Shown here: piece by piece, positions 49,073 to 51,560 of the stretch
Numbering within the stretch: position 1 is the stretch's first letter
Layout of the letters: the number at the start of each line of letters is the position of its first letter
DNA from: an uncultured Clostridia bacterium
GTDB taxonomy: Bacteria; Bacillota; Clostridia; Lachnospirales; Anaerotignaceae
DNA: 51,560 nt
Assembly (NCBI GenBank): GCA_937901125.1
Contig: CALCGT010000019.1
Location: 1-51,560 of the forward strand
Direction of reading: 5' to 3'
Translations under genes and position numbers: made by a program
Notes under the pieces: generated by a model
What the model was told of the DNA's origin: nothing
Databases searched by the model: none
Seen by the model: the letters and a program-made list of their open reading frames with translations, nothing else

Positions 49073-50665
49073 TTATACTGCATCAGGTTCCTCCCCAAAA
49101 CAGATTGCAGGAATTCTAAATTCAAATCCCGCATATGGCACCACTTGATGCGTAATCGTAGCTTCCTGAGGAAGCGGTATTTCATACTGATGGTTACGTA
49201 TCATATGGAACACGGTATTCAGTGAATATTTCGACAGCAACTCTTCTATTCTCATTAAGTCAATAACAGGTACGTATTTGTTCTGTGTTCTTATGTTATG
49301 TTTGGCAACAACACATCCAAATAAATCCACTGTTTCCCCGTCATCAATATTAAATACTTGCTTAATGAAATGACTTCTATCCTGCATAGCATAAGTCATT
49401 ATATCTTCAACCTGTTTACAGCCGTGAGTTATCTCATCTTCTTTCGCATACACTTCTTTTGTTGAATCTGCAGCTGCAAACCATTTAGTCTCACAGATAA
49501 TTGCTGAATTTGTTGTTCTATCGAATACGGCAAAATCAATATCCGGAAGATCATCCCTGAGATGTTTATGTTTTGCAATGTCAGGAGATGAGACATATGA
49601 CTCAAGCTCTGAAACCATTAATCCTTCTAAATCATTTACTTCTTTTGAGTATTCTCCATCATGTCTTGAACTAACTACTGCAAGAAGGTTCCGCTCGGGT
49701 CTCGAACCCATAAACAAAATCGGGGCAATAATCAATGTTCCATTCGTAAGCTTCACAATAGGCTGATACATTATATCCACATTTTTCTTTTTCGGGTCAA
49801 ATGTAATATATTGAATAATTGTATCTACCTTCTCTTTTTCTAGCCCACTTAAGGAAACAATATAATCAATAATACAATCACTATTTTGAATTATGTTGCT
49901 GTTCTTAAGTCGAATTAGCGGGTCGCTGATAGCAAAACAACTACAGAAATGAACATAACAAAGTGCAGTTAGTGCCACCCAAAAAGCTTTATATTCTTCC
50001 ATAGTAAAGCTATCAAATACCCAGTTCTCAGGAAGCGTCCTTGATGTATTCCATTGTTGCAATGCCACATTCTTGAAAGAATTAAGTATGTCAGTCGAAA
50101 GTTCATAGCAGATCATTCCGTTTTCGACTTTCACTTTATTACGCAATTCTCCCGCACTGGTGATCAAGCGATATGGATCAATAGCACCGGCCATAGCACT
50201 CAAATCTACCTGAGAACTTTCACGAAGAATATCACTCCACATAGAATCATTTTGATCTTTGCCAGGAATAAAGGTAACCTTGTTATCTTCTATCTCCACA
50301 GAAAACCGTTTGCGAGAATAAGAAATATAGCCGGAACAAATAACAGAATAAGGATAAGCATAGTCGTTCAGTAGCTCACAGCATTGTTTATATCTCGTCT
50401 CCGATATCTCTGTATCTAATGGCTGCATATCTTTCGCGCACAATTGATCAGCCCATAGAAGTGACATATTGAGTGCATCCATTTGATCTGTAATTCTTTT
50501 TAACCCCAATGGATTAAACATACTTCCCATTAATATTAGCCCACAAACATCTTCAAATGATGTAAGCAAGTCGTAAAATGTTTGTTCTTTTCCAGCAGTA
50601 AATACCGGACAATTTTTATGTTCTATATCAATAATAGCTTCAATCTCACGAATATCCATCTGCAA
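49073..50665 (-). CDS. Unknown protein with PD-(D/E)XK nuclease-like motif
   Basis: A 530-residue protein I do not recognise. At about residues 370-392 the sequence DIDFAVFDRTTNSAIICETK has the spacing of a PD-(D/E)XK nuclease core: Asp after a hydrophobic strand, then Glu-x-Lys at the end of the next strand, followed by a helix. The remainder has no signal peptide and no membrane segment of note; the middle (ALTALCYVHFCSCFAI) is hydrophobic but short. It follows an XRE-type regulator without a gap and is probably co-transcribed. The start could be TTG at 50665 (well spaced from GAGG) or ATG at 50659. Nuclease activity, restriction or defence are inferences only. AT-rich codon use differs from the operons to the left. 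Confidence 0.6.
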   Translation of the reverse strand: MQMDIREIEAIIDIEHKNCPVFTAGKEQTFYDLLTSFEDVCGLILMGSMFNPLGLKRITDQMDALNMSLLWADQLCAKDMQPLDTEISETRYKQCCELLNDYAYPYSVICSGYISYSRKRFSVEIEDNKVTFIPGKDQNDSMWSDILRESSQVDLSAMAGAIDPYRLITSAGELRNKVKVENGMICYELSTDILNSFKNVALQQWNTSRTLPENWVFDSFTMEEYKAFWVALTALCYVHFCSCFAISDPLIRLKNSNIIQNSDCIIDYIVSLSGLEKEKVDTIIQYITFDPKKKNVDIMYQPIVKLTNGTLIIAPILFMGSRPERNLLAVVSSRHDGEYSKEVNDLEGLMVSELESYVSSPDIAKHKHLRDDLPDIDFAVFDRTTNSAIICETKWFAAADSTKEVYAKEDEITHGCKQVEDIMTYAMQDRSHFIKQVFNIDDGETVDLFGCVVAKHNIRTQNKYVPVIDLMRIEELLSKYSLNTVFHMIRNHQYEIPLPQEATITHQVVPYAGFEFRIPAICFGEEPDAV

Positions 50666-50896
50666 TTAAAATCCTCGGTTTTCTATTTTATACTGCTCTC
50701 CGTCCGGCAGCGTGAAAGACTGCTCAAATTTCACGCCCAGGATATCCGCAATCTGCTTCACTTCGTCAATCGTTAAGGTATCTCTCTGGAGCTTCTTGTA
50801 TAGGTTCTGTCTTGTCTGCCCTATACTCCTTGCCAACTCGGCGATACTGATATTCTGTTTTTTGCAAAGTTCCCTGATCAGTTCTGCAGTTGTCAT
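50666..50896 (-). CDS. XRE-family helix-turn-helix protein
   Basis: A 76-residue DNA-binding protein: ELIRELCKKQNISIAELARS is helices 1-2, IGQTRQNLYKKLQRDTLTI the recognition part, and KQIADILGVKFEQSFTLPDG the C-terminal helix and strand. The start at 50896 has AAGGGGC upstream and a consensus promoter in front; an in-frame start 13 codons earlier lies inside the promoter region. Directly followed by the nuclease-like gene, which it probably controls. Confidence 0.85.
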   Translation of the reverse strand: MTTAELIRELCKKQNISIAELARSIGQTRQNLYKKLQRDTLTIDEVKQIADILGVKFEQSFTLPDGEQYKIENRGF

Positions 50897-50923
50897 AATT
50901 TGCCCCTTTCTGTCTCTTTCTCT

Positions 50924-50952
50924 ATTGTAACCCAAATGGTTGCGTTTTTCAA
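50924..50952 (-). promoter_or_regulatory. Promoter of the XRE/nuclease-like pair
   Basis: TTGAAA (50947-50952) and TACAAT (50924-50929) on the minus strand, 17 nt apart, 28 nt before the XRE start codon. No operator repeat is obvious. Confidence 0.65.
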
Positions 50953-51047
50953 GATAGCAAAAGGAGACCCCAGCACTTATCCGGTACTGAGATCCCCATA
51001 ATTAATATAGTTCTTTTGCAAAGTTTAATAGTAAATCTTTTAACAAT

Positions 51048-51482
51048 TTAACATTCTGCAAGAAAGATATGGATACTTAATCTTCCGTTTTCATATTCCG
51101 CTGATACTGTTCCGTTCATCTGCTCAATAAGTGTTTTAGAAATTGCCAAGCCTAACCCCGTTGATTTTCTGGCAGTTTCTACTGTATAAAAACGGTCAAA
51201 CAGTCTTCCAACTTGTACCTCATCTAGTCCATAAGCCAGATTAGAAAAAACTATTTCGCCATCCTCTGACAGCGTAATTTTCATATCTCCATCACTATAT
51301 TTTATCGCGTTACTTATAATATTCCCCAAAACACGAGTCAAGGCATTTTCATTTCCCATGCGAAGTACTTTTTTATCTGGTATTTTTATTTCTGGAATAA
51401 TATTGTTTTGTTTTAGTACCACATAATATGAAGATATACAGCTTTCTAAAATTCCATTTAGATTTATTGTTTCTATTATCAT
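51048..51482 (-). pseudogene. Sensor histidine kinase, C-terminal ATPase fragment
   Basis: About 144 residues forming the HATPase_c domain: N box VLGNIISNAIKYSDGDM, a G1-region variant (NLAYGLDEVQVGRLF without a clear DxGxG), and G2 TGLGLAISKTLIEQMNG. The dimerisation helix with the phosphorylated His, and any sensor or membrane part, should lie upstream; the same frame meets a stop (TAA) within about 60 nt, so this looks like a broken gene rather than one merely cut by the window edge. No response regulator is seen. Downstream, 50940-51047 holds only a weak hairpin near 50962-50995. Confidence 0.6.
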
Positions 51483-51560
51483 TTTCTCAGTATCAGATAC
51501 TGCTATGTAGTGGTCAAGCCTTTTTGTAACACTACCGCCTAATTATTCCAATGCAAACCG

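Noticed and set aside
48859..49185. Open frame of 108 codons on the minus strand, tail like an RNA methyltransferase
   Set aside because: It overlaps the nuclease-like gene in another frame, lacks a ribosome site and only about 20 residues show a weak resemblance.

Overview
The window looks like a chromosomal segment of an anaerobic Bacillota, class Clostridia, probably of the Lachnospirales type. The basis is strong AGGAGG-type ribosome sites, AT-rich spacers with U-tailed hairpins, an [FeFe] hydrogenase, two hybrid cluster proteins and an orphan-SelD selenium/molybdenum hydroxylase cluster. Almost every gene is on the minus strand, so operons read from high to low coordinates. The only clear plus-strand gene is the first hcp; two LysR remnants are also on the plus strand.

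Layout from left to right. Positions 1-360 hold the leader and two tandem consensus promoters of an rRNA operon whose structural genes lie outside the left edge. Next come panC, a possible small structured RNA, ppk and ppx. Positions 4838-8490 are a decayed sulfur amino acid region around an intact mnmA. It has an O-acetylhomoserine sulfhydrylase pseudogene and a cysK pseudogene wrecked by an IS30-family remnant. Each is preceded by a near-identical regulatory unit: an operator-like inverted repeat on the -35, a short leader peptide and an intrinsic terminator. The leader peptide of the methionine-type gene carries clustered Met codons, and that of cysK carries four consecutive Cys codons. I think this pair of matched attenuators is the most interesting item here. 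A UPF0210/ACT-domain gene pair follows.

Positions 10648-30666 are one long minus-strand array for a selenium-dependent molybdenum hydroxylase of the xanthine dehydrogenase type. It holds two purine permeases, the three XDH subunits, a double-cubane-cluster reductase-like protein, SelD, a DUF3343 protein, a cysteine desulfurase, YedF, YqeB, a ModE-like regulator, a MocA-like nucleotidyltransferase, a MoeA-like protein, ModABC, MoaA, MoaC, a Mog-MoaE fusion and a YqeC-XdhC fusion. Together they can import molybdate and purines, build the molybdenum cofactor, mobilise selenium and produce the hydroxylase.

Positions 30870-37490 hold a redox block: hcp under a Crp/Fnr-type palindrome, an [FeFe] hydrogenase with a GltD-type flavoprotein partner, and a Crp/Fnr regulator whose own promoter carries a similar palindrome. 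Positions 37612-46064 are a nickel block: larC, larB and larE (nickel-pincer nucleotide cofactor synthesis) downstream of a five-gene peptide/nickel-type ABC transporter, with a structured attenuator-like leader before the binding-protein gene. No lactate racemase gene is in view.

Positions 46060-51560 look accessory: a LysR pseudogene, a second hcp cut by an in-frame amber codon, a gene-poor stretch, an XRE regulator paired with an unrecognised protein carrying a PD-(D/E)XK-like motif, and a sensor histidine kinase fragment at the right edge. I saw no tRNA genes and no CRISPR array.
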